Source of the DNA: CAZACZ01 sp964483695
Lineage (GTDB): Bacteria; Deinococcota; Deinococci; Deinococcales; Trueperaceae
Reading direction: 5' to 3'
DNA length: 64,000 nucleotides
Assembly: GCA_964483695.1 (NCBI GenBank)
Contig: CAZACZ010000005.1
Location: 9,078-73,077 of the forward strand
Positions 42,439 to 50,254 of the stretch are shown one piece after another. How positions within the stretch are numbered: the first letter of the stretch is position 1; each line of letters opens with the position of its first letter. The translations under genes and the position numbers were made by a program. Below the pieces are notes generated by a model. The model was not told the origin of the DNA, searched no databases, and saw only the letters and a program-made list of their open reading frames with translations.

Positions 42439-43104
42439 ATGTGGTTGATCTTCATCGTCACGTTGGCGGGCACCCTGCTGGTGCAGATGTACCTGCGCAA
42501 CACCTACGGTCGTTGGCAGGCCGAGGCGGGCGCTTCCGGTTTGAGCGGCGCGCAGACCGCGCGCACGATCCTCGATGCCAACGGCCTGAGCGACGTCCGC
42601 GTGGAGGAGGTGCCGGGAGCCTTGACCGACCACTACGATCCCGGCCAGCGCGTCGTGCGCCTCTCCACTGCCAACTACCGCGGCGTCAGCGTGGCGTCGC
42701 ACGCCGTGGCGGCGCACGAAGTGGGGCACGCGCTGCAGCACGCGAACGCCTACGCGCCGCTGCAGATCCGTTCGGCGCTGGTGCCGGCCGCGAACATCGG
42801 CGCGCGCTTCGCGCCGTGGCTCATCATCCTCGGCGCCATGGTCGGCGCCATGGGCATGATCACCATCGGGGTAGCGTTGTTCGGTGCCGCGGTGCTGTTC
42901 CAGCTGGTGACGCTGCCGGTCGAGTTCGACGCCAGCCGCCGTGCCGGTGTGCAACTGCAGACGCTCGGTATCAGCACCAGCGGCGAGTTGGCCGGCACCC
43001 GTCAGGTGCTGAACGCCGCCGCCTTGACCTACGTGGCCGCCGCGGCCGCCTCGGTCTTGTACCTGCTGTACTACGTCTCGATGTTCCTCGGGAACCGCGA
43101 CTGA
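42439..43104 (+). CDS. Zinc metallopeptidase, YugP family
   Basis: 221 residues, membrane protease of the PF04298 type. Helix one is residues 2-17. The zinc motif HEVGH is at 93-97 (AVAAHEVGHALQHANAYAPL), and two or three helices follow (about 115-165 and 195-215). The family is found in many bacteria and its substrates are not known. GGAGG at a suitable distance supports ATG 42439. It is divergent from the nos cluster; the inverted repeat at 42233 lies in the shared region but is nearer the cytochrome gene. Confidence 0.92.
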   Translation: MWLIFIVTLAGTLLVQMYLRNTYGRWQAEAGASGLSGAQTARTILDANGLSDVRVEEVPGALTDHYDPGQRVVRLSTANYRGVSVASHAVAAHEVGHALQHANAYAPLQIRSALVPAANIGARFAPWLIILGAMVGAMGMITIGVALFGAAVLFQLVTLPVEFDASRRAGVQLQTLGISTSGELAGTRQVLNAAALTYVAAAAASVLYLLYYVSMFLGNRD

Positions 43105-43186
43105 GCCAGGGCGCGAACCTTGCGCTCCGTGTAGCGCCGTAACGGCCCCCGCGCCTCCCCGCCCAGCGGCCCCTCGGTGCCGCGTG

Positions 43187-43218
43187 GCGCCGCGCCGGAC
43201 ACGAGTCCGGCGCGGCGC
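43187..43218. terminator. Bidirectional terminator between convergent genes
   Basis: A 14-bp perfect stem (GCGCCGCGCCGGAC with its complement) and an ACGA loop, between the stops of the YugP protease and the STAND ATPase genes. Confidence 0.75.
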
Positions 43219-43224
43219 TTCACG

Positions 43225-45900
43225 TCACGACCGCTTCGAGGCGGGCGGAGCTCCCAGCAGCGCCGCGGCGCGTTCGAGCGCCGCTTGCGGGCTGAGATCC
43301 CGGGCCTTCGACGCGATGGCCGCGCGCTCCGCCTCGCTCAGCCACGGCGTCAGCTTGCGCTCCCAGGTGCGTTTCTCCTCGCGGTTCACGGGCGCCACCG
43401 GAACGCCGATGCGCGCACGCCAGTCGTTCACCACCGTCGCCAGCAGGTACGCCTCTTCGGGGAGACCGGCTAGTGTCAGGTAGGCCGACGTTCCCTCGAG
43501 GTAGAGCTGCTCCAGCACCGGCGCCTGCTGCGGCAGGACCAGTTGCATCCCCTCGCGAAGGTACCCGCGCGCCGCCTCTGCCTGGCCCCGCGCGAGGGCC
43601 ACGCGCGCTAGGTCGTAGAGCACGAACCCGGCACCTCGGGCCTCGCCGTGGGCGCGCCGCACCTTGAGGGCGCGCAGCGCCAACTCCTCGGCCCGCGCGA
43701 GGTCCTTCCGCCCCAGCGCCACCAGCGCCTGGCGGTGCCAGACGTTGGCCCGGCCACTGTCCATCTCGAGGTCCTCGTAGTAGGCGTACGCTTCCTCGGC
43801 CAGCCGTTCGGCCTCGTCGAGGTTGCCGCGGTGCCACGCCGCCACGCCCAGGTTGTCGATCGCGAAGGCGGTTCCCAACGTGTCGGAGATCTGCTTCGAG
43901 AGGCGCAGGCTCTCGCGGTAGTAGTGCGCCGCTTCGTCGTGGCGGCTGCGGTCGAGGGCGACGTTGCCAAGGCTCAGGTAGGTGTTGGCCTCGGCCTCGA
44001 TGTCGGCCATGGCGCGCGCCAGCTCCACGCTCTCCTGCAGCAGCGGCTCTGCCTTGTCGTACTCCGAGCGGTTCTGCGCCAACACGCCGAGGGCGCGCAG
44101 CGCGCTGGCGACGGTCCAGCGGTCCCCGGCGGCCCTCGCCAGCGCGAGGCTCTCCTCGAGCAGCGGCTCGGCGCCGCGCAGGTCGCCCTGGCGCCACGCG
44201 AGCACCCCTTCCGCCAGCAGGGCAGCGGCGCGCACCGACGGCGGGGCGGCGCTCGCGCCGGGCAGGCTGCGCACCTCGTGCAGGCGCTGGCGACCGTGGC
44301 CGAGCGCGCCGATGCGTTGCCAGTACGGCCGCAGCGCGGCGCCCAGGCGCATCGCCTCCTCGGCCGAGCCGAACTCGACGAAGGTGGCCATGGCGGCGCG
44401 CAGGTTCCCGCCGTCCAACCGCAGCCGCTCGAGCCACAGCTCCTGCCCCGCCGCCCGCAGCCCCTCCGCCGCGATCACCGCGACGCCCAGGAAGTAGCGG
44501 GCGTGACGCTCGCGCACGGCGCGCCGCTCCGGGTCCTGGTCGAACGTCTCGAGGGCGAACTCGCGCAGCGTCTCGAGCATCGTGAAGCGCTCCTGGTCGG
44601 GATCGGAGCGCGTGAGCAGGCTGGCGTCGCACAGCGCCGCCAAGCCGTCGAGCAGTTCGGGGCCGCCGCCGATCACGTTCTCCACCGCCTCGAGGTAGGC
44701 GTTGCCGTCGAAGACCGACAGGCGGGTGAAGAGCTCGCGCTCGGCCGCGCCCAACTGGTCGTAGCTCCAGGTGATGGTGTCGCGCAGCGTGCGCTGCCGC
44801 TCCGGCACGTCGCGGGGGCCGCCGGTCAAGAGCGGCAGGCGCCGGGTCATGCGCTCCTTCAAGGTGAACACCGAGATGGTGCGCAACCGCGCTGCCGCCA
44901 ACTCGATGGCCAGCGGCAGGCCGTCGAGGCGGTTGCAGATGTCGATGACCTCGTCGAAGTTCTCGGCGTCGAGGTGGAACGCGGGGCTGACCATCTGGGC
45001 GCGCTCGACGAAGAGCTGCACGCCGCCGTACCCCATCGCGGACGCGGGGTCGAGCGCGTCGTGGCTGGGGGGCACCGACATCGGCGGGACCGGGAACGCC
45101 ACCTCGCCGGTGGCCCGCAGCACGCTGCGGGACGTGACCAGGATCTTCAGCCGCGGCGCTGCCGCCAGCAGGTGCGACACCACCGGCACGGCGCTCAGCA
45201 GGCCCTCGAAGTTGTCGAGCAGGAGCAGCATGGTTCGGTCCTCGAGGGCGTCGATCAGACGCTCCAGCGGACCCGCCGTGGTCGTCTCCCGCAACCCGAG
45301 CGACAAGGCGATGACGGTAGCCAGCAACTCGGACTCGCGTACGGTGTCGAGCGCGACGAACGCGATGCCATCGGGGAAGGCGTCGGTCATGCGCGACGCG
45401 GCCTCCAGCGCCAGCCGGCTCTTGCCGATGCCGCCGGGGCCGTGCAGCGTCACCAGGCGCACGTCGGGTCGCTCGAGCAGCGTCAGCAGGTCCTTGAGCG
45501 GGCCACGGCGGCCGATGAACGAGGTGAGCGGGTGCGGCAGGGGGCCGAACGCGAGGGGAGGTGGGGCCTCGTCGGTGGCGCCGGCCGGCCAGGCCGCGGC
45601 GGCGGCGGGGAGCGTCGCCGACCTCGCGCCCCACGAGGCGGGTTGCGCCAGGGAGCCCGCCGGTCCTGTCGGCGCCGCGGCGAAGCGCGACGCGTCGGCG
45701 AGCGGAAGGATCGGGAGCGCCACGTGATCGAGCGAGCCGCCCGCCGATGCCGCGGGTCCGGCCGCCGGCGCGGCCGCGCCGGCCCGGGCGTTGGCGCGTC
45801 GTTCGCGGCGGTCGGCGAGGAACCTGGCGACGTTCGTCAGGTTCGAGAAGATCGCGATCACCACGCCAAGGGCGGTGATCGCGGCGATGATGCCGCTCAT
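43225..45900 (-). CDS. Membrane-anchored STAND (NB-ARC-like) ATPase with TPR repeats
   Basis: 891 residues. An N-terminal helix (about 3-20, IIAAITALGVVIAIF) is followed by a basic stretch and an Ala/Pro linker. Next is an AfsR/LuxR-type NTPase: SFIGRRGPLKDLLTLL, P-loop GPGGIGKS near 154-161, Walker B LLLLDNFEGL, then ILVTSRSVLRATGE and GLPLAIELAAARL. The C-terminal 400 residues are TPR repeats. Unlike the usual family, no DNA-binding domain is fused; the membrane helix takes its place. ATG 45900 has GAGAGG upstream. Probably a signalling switch; ligand and output unknown. Confidence 0.85.
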   Translation of the reverse strand: MSGIIAAITALGVVIAIFSNLTNVARFLADRRERRANARAGAAAPAAGPAASAGGSLDHVALPILPLADASRFAAAPTGPAGSLAQPASWGARSATLPAAAAAWPAGATDEAPPPLAFGPLPHPLTSFIGRRGPLKDLLTLLERPDVRLVTLHGPGGIGKSRLALEAASRMTDAFPDGIAFVALDTVRESELLATVIALSLGLRETTTAGPLERLIDALEDRTMLLLLDNFEGLLSAVPVVSHLLAAAPRLKILVTSRSVLRATGEVAFPVPPMSVPPSHDALDPASAMGYGGVQLFVERAQMVSPAFHLDAENFDEVIDICNRLDGLPLAIELAAARLRTISVFTLKERMTRRLPLLTGGPRDVPERQRTLRDTITWSYDQLGAAERELFTRLSVFDGNAYLEAVENVIGGGPELLDGLAALCDASLLTRSDPDQERFTMLETLREFALETFDQDPERRAVRERHARYFLGVAVIAAEGLRAAGQELWLERLRLDGGNLRAAMATFVEFGSAEEAMRLGAALRPYWQRIGALGHGRQRLHEVRSLPGASAAPPSVRAAALLAEGVLAWRQGDLRGAEPLLEESLALARAAGDRWTVASALRALGVLAQNRSEYDKAEPLLQESVELARAMADIEAEANTYLSLGNVALDRSRHDEAAHYYRESLRLSKQISDTLGTAFAIDNLGVAAWHRGNLDEAERLAEEAYAYYEDLEMDSGRANVWHRQALVALGRKDLARAEELALRALKVRRAHGEARGAGFVLYDLARVALARGQAEAARGYLREGMQLVLPQQAPVLEQLYLEGTSAYLTLAGLPEEAYLLATVVNDWRARIGVPVAPVNREEKRTWERKLTPWLSEAERAAIASKARDLSPQAALERAAALLGAPPASKRS

Positions 45901-46060
45901 CCCACCTCTCCCGGACCGGATCGGCGTCGACGACGCGGTGGTGCGCTTGGTCCGCCGACAGTGTACGGGTTCGCCGCTCGGGTTGCAGGTGACGCGCGTA
46001 GCGGCCATGCGGGACGCGGTTCGCCCGCTCGGCGGACGGCGTCCTGGGCCCCGCGCCGCT

Positions 46061-46867
46061 TCAGCCGACCATCGCCGCCACGACCTCGGGCAGCTCGTCG
46101 AGGCGCGCGAGCACCACGTCCGGGGTGCAGCTGCGTACCGACGCCTGGGGCAGGAAGGGCAGGTACGGGGAGGTGTCGATGGCGTGCTGTACGGCGAGGC
46201 CGACGTCGGGGTCGGCGGCCCGCTGCGCCACCGGCAGCGACGCCACCGACGGCGCCAGCTTCGGCGGCAGCCACGCCGCCCGCACGCCGGCGGCGCGGGC
46301 GCCGAGCACGTCGTGCAGCAGCGTGTCGCCGACGAACCAGTCGAGGCGCCCGGCGGCGCGGAAGGCGCCCGGATCCGGCTTGGCGAACCCGACGCGGTCG
46401 GGCGTCACCACCTGGTCGAAGTACGCCAGCATCCCCAGCGCCTCCAGCACCGGCTCCTGGTAGGCGGAGAAGCCGTTGCTGATCACCACCAGACGGTGGC
46501 CTGCGTCGCGTAGCGCGCGAAGCGTCTCGTGCGCGCCCGGTAGCGCCGCGATGGCGCCGTCCACCTGGCAGCAGCGCCGGACCATGGTGGCCACGTCGGG
46601 CACCTCGGCGCCGCCGAACTCTGCTGCCACGTCGCGGAAGATGGCGTCCCAGTCGTAGGCGCCCACCATGTCGCCAGCGGCCATGCGCCGCCCCCACGCC
46701 GCTCGCACCGCGGTGCGCGACGCCTGCGCGGCCTCGGCCGTAGGCCGGCCGCGCAGCGCCGTCGTGCCGTGGAAGAGGCGGTACATCTGCGGGAAGACGC
46801 AGCTCTCGAACGGGTTGCGCATCAGCACCCCGTCCAAGTCGAAGCCGATGGTGAACGGTTGGTCCAT
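46061..46867 (-). CDS. HAD-family hydrolase
   Basis: 268 residues, cytosolic phosphatase-like. Motif I is FDLDGVLMRNP (nucleophile and acid/base Asp), motif II is VVISNGFSAYQ, motif III Lys lies in GFAKPDPGAFRAA, and motif IV is FVGDTLLHDVLGARAAGV. An alpha-helical cap is inserted at about residues 20-110. It starts 14 bp after the sugar permease stop, so it may be co-transcribed with that importer and act on a sugar phosphate. A TAGGCT hexamer overlapping the permease stop codon could also drive it alone. Confidence 0.9.
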   Translation of the reverse strand: MDQPFTIGFDLDGVLMRNPFESCVFPQMYRLFHGTTALRGRPTAEAAQASRTAVRAAWGRRMAAGDMVGAYDWDAIFRDVAAEFGGAEVPDVATMVRRCCQVDGAIAALPGAHETLRALRDAGHRLVVISNGFSAYQEPVLEALGMLAYFDQVVTPDRVGFAKPDPGAFRAAGRLDWFVGDTLLHDVLGARAAGVRAAWLPPKLAPSVASLPVAQRAADPDVGLAVQHAIDTSPYLPFLPQASVRSCTPDVVLARLDELPEVVAAMVG

Positions 46868-46881
46868 GGTCGCCGAGCAGC

Positions 46882-47754
46882 CTAGCCCTTCAGGGCCCCC
46901 ACCGTCACGCCGCGCAGGAAGTAGCGCTGGAAGGCGAAGAACACCACGATGACGGGGATGGCGGCGAGCACGGCTGCGGCCATGTGCAGGCCGTAGAACA
47001 GCGGCTCCTGCTCGCGGATCAGCACCAGGCCGACCTGCAACGTGCGCATCTCGCTCGAGCGCGTCACGACCAGCGGCCAGACGAACGAGTTCCATTGCGC
47101 CACGAAGGTGATGATGCCCAGGAAGGCGAGGCCGGGCCGCACCAGCGGCAACACCACTTCCCAGAAGATGCGCGGCTCGCTGGCGCCGTCGACGCGTGCC
47201 GCGTCGAGCAACTCGCCGGGCAGCGTCTGGATGAACTGCTTCATCAGGAAGATGGCGAACGGCGTGACCAGGAGCGGCAGGATCAACCCCAGGTAGGAGT
47301 CGACCAGGCCGAGGCGCGTGATGACCAGGAACAGCGGCACCAGGATCGCTTCGAACGGCAGCATCATCGACAGGATGAACAGCCAGAAGAGCGTCTTGGC
47401 GCCACGGAAGGGCAGCTTGGCCAGGGCGTAGCCGGCCATGCTGGCGGTGGCCACGGTGACGAAGGTGACGCTGACGGCCTGGACGAGCGAGTTGATCACC
47501 CAGCGCATGAAGTTCGGCTGGTCGAGCACCAACCGGTAGTTGCGCAGGGTCGGCTCGGAGGGGATGAGTTCCGGCGGGAACTTGACGGTCAGCGCCGAGG
47601 GCGTCAGCGAGGTGGCGAACATCCAGTAGAGCGGCGCCACCGCGCCCAGCGCCAGCACCACCAGGATCGCCAGGATGACGATGGCGCCGACCGGCGTCGG
47701 CTTGACCGGATGGTCGGGGTCGCGCAGGAACGGGTCGATGCGGGCGCGCAGCAC
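46882..47754 (-). CDS. Carbohydrate ABC permease, MalG/UgpE type
   Basis: 290 residues, six helices. It has PLYWMFATSLTPSALT near the N-terminus, typical of MalG-like subunits, SMAGYALAKLPFRG, and the EAA loop LLDAARVDGASEPRIFWEVVLPLVRP. The GTG at 47754 starts 2 bp after the stop of the MalF-type gene. A longer frame is open upstream but overlaps that gene in full. It forms the sugar-importer pore with the upstream permease. The ATPase must come from elsewhere, as with shared MsmX-type subunits. Confidence 0.92.
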   Translation of the reverse strand: MLRARIDPFLRDPDHPVKPTPVGAIVILAILVVLALGAVAPLYWMFATSLTPSALTVKFPPELIPSEPTLRNYRLVLDQPNFMRWVINSLVQAVSVTFVTVATASMAGYALAKLPFRGAKTLFWLFILSMMLPFEAILVPLFLVITRLGLVDSYLGLILPLLVTPFAIFLMKQFIQTLPGELLDAARVDGASEPRIFWEVVLPLVRPGLAFLGIITFVAQWNSFVWPLVVTRSSEMRTLQVGLVLIREQEPLFYGLHMAAAVLAAIPVIVVFFAFQRYFLRGVTVGALKG

Positions 47755-47756
47755 GC

Positions 47757-48728
47757 TCAGTACTCCACGTTCTGCCCGAGGAAGCGGAACTGGATGGCGG
47801 CCATGACGAAGGTGACGACGAACAGCACGATCGCCTGGGCCGAGGCGAGCCCCAAGTCGAAGCGCTGGAACGCCTCCTGGTAGATGCGGTACACCACCGT
47901 GGCGGTGGAGAACTGCGGGCCCCCTTGGGTCATGACGTACACCGACTCGAACACCTGGAAGGTGTGCACCGTGCCGGTGACGACGAGGTAGAGCAGCGTC
48001 GGGCGGATCAGCGGCAGGATCACCTTGGTGAAGATGGCGGGGCGCTTGGCGCCGTCGATCAGCGCCACCTCGTAGAGGTCGCGCGGGATGCGCGCCAGCG
48101 CCGCCGACAGCAACACGATGCTCGACCCGCCGCCCATCAGCACCTGCATCGCCATCAACGCGGGCAACGCTGTGTCGACGTTGCCGAGCCACGCGATCGG
48201 TTTCACCCCGAACACGCTCAACGCGGCGTTGAGCAGGCCGAAGGTGGGATGGTAGATCCACGCCCACACCAGCGAGATGATGATCGTCGAGGTGACGGCC
48301 GGCAGGTAGAACGCCGACTTGAAGAACGTCTGCAGCGTGCGGTTCATGGGGTCGAGCAGGTAGGCGATCAGCAGCGCCTTGCCGAGCCAGAACACCACCA
48401 CTACGGCCGTGAACACGGCGGTGTTGCGCAGCGCGCGCCCGAACAGCGGGTCGTGCAGCGCGCGCTGGAAGTTCTCGAGGCCGATCCACGTCATGCGGGT
48501 CGGCCGCACCTCCATGAACGCCAGCACGAACGCGATCACGACCGGCAGCAGGAAGAAGACCGCGAACAGCAGCGTCTGCGGTGCCACGAACAGCATGCCC
48601 CAGGTGGCGGCGGAGCGGCTCGACGGCGACCCGCGGCGTCTGCGAGCGGGAACGACGGCGTTCTCACCCCGGCCGGGGGGCCGGGGTGAGAGGGGTGCGT
48701 TCGGTTGGGCGGCGGGTGTCAGCGCCAC
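47757..48728 (-). CDS. Carbohydrate ABC permease, MalF/UgpA type
   Basis: Up to 323 residues. The core begins about residue 43 (GMLFVAPQTLLFAVFFLLPVVIAF) and has the EAA loop DLYEVALIDGAKRPAIFTKVILPLIRP. The N-terminal 40 residues are Pro/Arg-rich and are encoded over a perfect 12-bp hairpin at 48663-48690, so the true start may be further in. The GTG at 48728 is the longest frame and lies 36 bp after the binding-protein stop. Pairs with the MalG-type permease. Confidence 0.88.
   Translation of the reverse strand: MALTPAAQPNAPLSPRPPGRGENAVVPARRRRGSPSSRSAATWGMLFVAPQTLLFAVFFLLPVVIAFVLAFMEVRPTRMTWIGLENFQRALHDPLFGRALRNTAVFTAVVVVFWLGKALLIAYLLDPMNRTLQTFFKSAFYLPAVTSTIIISLVWAWIYHPTFGLLNAALSVFGVKPIAWLGNVDTALPALMAMQVLMGGGSSIVLLSAALARIPRDLYEVALIDGAKRPAIFTKVILPLIRPTLLYLVVTGTVHTFQVFESVYVMTQGGPQFSTATVVYRIYQEAFQRFDLGLASAQAIVLFVVTFVMAAIQFRFLGQNVEY
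48663..48690 (-). promoter_or_regulatory. Perfect hairpin at the binding protein/permease junction
   Basis: CTCACCCCGGCC with its complement, a 12-bp stem and 4-nt loop. Such hairpins after binding-protein genes often lower expression of the permeases. Here it overlaps the annotated N-terminus. Confidence 0.55.
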
Positions 48729-48764
48729 GCCGAGGTCAGCGGCGGCGCCGGGTGAGCGTCCGGC

Positions 48765-50120
48765 TCACCGGCCGAACACGGCCTGGTTGGCGGCGCGGAC
48801 GAAGTCGTCGAGCGCCTGCTGGGGCGTCTTGCTGCGGCTGAGGGCGGCTTCCATGGCGGCCGTGAAGTGCTCGATCGCCGGGGTGGTGTCGATGCTGGAG
48901 GGGCCGTAGTACGGGATGCCATGGTCGATGGCGTTCTGGTACACGGACACTTCGGTCGCGACGTCCGCGATGTACGGCGTGACGGTGGAGAACTCGAGCT
49001 GCTCGTTGGCGGAGCGCCGCGCGGTGATGTAGAGCAGCGTCTCGAGCATCTTGGCGTTCTCGGTGTTGGTCAGGAAGCGCGCGAACTCCATCACCATGTC
49101 GCGGCGCGCCTGGTCCTTCTGCTGGAACACCAGGAAGCCGCCGGAGGTCTCGTACGCCACCGGCCCGACCTCGGGGTCGTGCGGGAACTGCGCGATGGCC
49201 ACGTGCACGGGGTCGGCGATGCGACCCTCTTGGACGTAGCGGTCGATGCGACCGATCTCGTAGATGCCGCCGTAGCCCATGGCGGCGCGTCCCTGGTGGA
49301 GGTTGTCGATGGTGCCGTAGACGTCGAGCGCTTCGCCGCCGGTCGGAGCGTAGCCGTACTCGTAGATCAGGTCGACGATCAACTGCAGCGCGCGCACGCC
49401 CTCGGGCGAGTTCAGCACGAACTCGGTGCCGTCCTCGTTCAGCAGGTGAGCGCCGAAGCGGTGCATCCACGCCAGCATGTTGAGCGTGTCCTTGGCGGCG
49501 AAGGTGAGGGCGTAGACGTCGGTGGTGCCGTCGCCGTCGCGGTCGAAGGTGAGCTGCTCGGCCGCTTGCAGGAACTCGTCGATGGTCCACGAGCGGTCGG
49601 GCAGCGGCGGCAGCTCGACGCCGCGCTCGGCGAAGATGTCGGAGTTCAGCAGCATGGTCGAGCCCATGCCGTTGTTGGAGTTGTTCCAGGGCCAGATGTA
49701 GTGCTGGCCGTCGATGTTCCCCTTCGCGAGGGCGTAGGGGAGGAAGTCGGCACGGTCCTCGTCGGTGAGGTAGGCGTCGATCGGCTCGAGCAGGCCTTCA
49801 CGCGCCCAGTCGGGGCTCCAGTCGAGGTCCTTGAGCACGTCCGGCGGGTTGCCGGCGAAGATCGCGGTGGTGACCTTCTCGCCGAAGCCGGCGTTCGGGA
49901 CCAACTCGTAGGAGACGTTCACGTCGGGATGCAGCTCCATGAACTTCTCGCTCATGTAGCGGGCGTACTCCTCGCCGGTGGGGCTCTGATCGGCCGCCAT
50001 GTCGGGCGTGACGATGCGCCACGGGTTGATCCACCACGTGATCTCCATCTTGGGTTGCGCCATGGCTGCGCTCGTCAGGGCGAACAGCGCGGCGAGGGCG
50101 AAGACAACGGGTCGTCGCAT
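48765..50120 (-). CDS. Carbohydrate ABC substrate-binding protein, family 1
   Basis: 451 residues, exported (signal to about residue 20, SAAMAQ). Family-1 features: ITWWINPWR, HPDVNVSYELVP, NPPDVLKDLDWSPDW, and later EFARFLTNTENAKMLETL. A DRDGDGTTD segment near residue 170 looks like an EF-hand-type Ca2+ loop, as in several sugar-binding proteins. ATG 50120 is chosen because GGAGG lies 5 nt upstream; a GTG two codons earlier sits on the ribosome site. It feeds the two permeases downstream. Probably an oligosaccharide or polyol ligand. Confidence 0.93.
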   Translation of the reverse strand: MRRPVVFALAALFALTSAAMAQPKMEITWWINPWRIVTPDMAADQSPTGEEYARYMSEKFMELHPDVNVSYELVPNAGFGEKVTTAIFAGNPPDVLKDLDWSPDWAREGLLEPIDAYLTDEDRADFLPYALAKGNIDGQHYIWPWNNSNNGMGSTMLLNSDIFAERGVELPPLPDRSWTIDEFLQAAEQLTFDRDGDGTTDVYALTFAAKDTLNMLAWMHRFGAHLLNEDGTEFVLNSPEGVRALQLIVDLIYEYGYAPTGGEALDVYGTIDNLHQGRAAMGYGGIYEIGRIDRYVQEGRIADPVHVAIAQFPHDPEVGPVAYETSGGFLVFQQKDQARRDMVMEFARFLTNTENAKMLETLLYITARRSANEQLEFSTVTPYIADVATEVSVYQNAIDHGIPYYGPSSIDTTPAIEHFTAAMEAALSRSKTPQQALDDFVRAANQAVFGR

Positions 50121-50138
50121 GTGCACCTCCAGGGGTCC

Positions 50139-50156
50139 GTCAGGGGTTGTCCTGAC
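50139..50156 (-). promoter_or_regulatory. Inverted repeat in the leader of the sugar importer
   Basis: GTCAGG-N6-CCTGAC lies about 20-36 nt before the start. A GGTATACC palindrome is just upstream and may hold the -10. Candidate operator for a sugar regulator. Confidence 0.45.
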
Positions 50157-50254
50157 CTAAGGTATACCACTTCATTACCAGCGTGCCGCCACGAAGGGGC
50201 GAGCCCGCTGGGGCACGGCATCGGTACCGCTGTCGCTGCCCGCGTCCGCTTGCC

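Noticed and set aside
38423..42448. A 1341-codon open frame on the plus strand across the nos cluster
   Set aside because: It is antisense to five clear genes (nosD end to cytochrome c). Very GC-rich DNA leaves such frames open. Its composition (rich in Val, His, Arg and Asp) is that of a complement-strand shadow.
43648..46482. A 944-codon plus-strand frame opposite the STAND ATPase
   Set aside because: Antisense shadow of the ATPase and HAD genes; the minus-strand products have clear motifs and ribosome sites.
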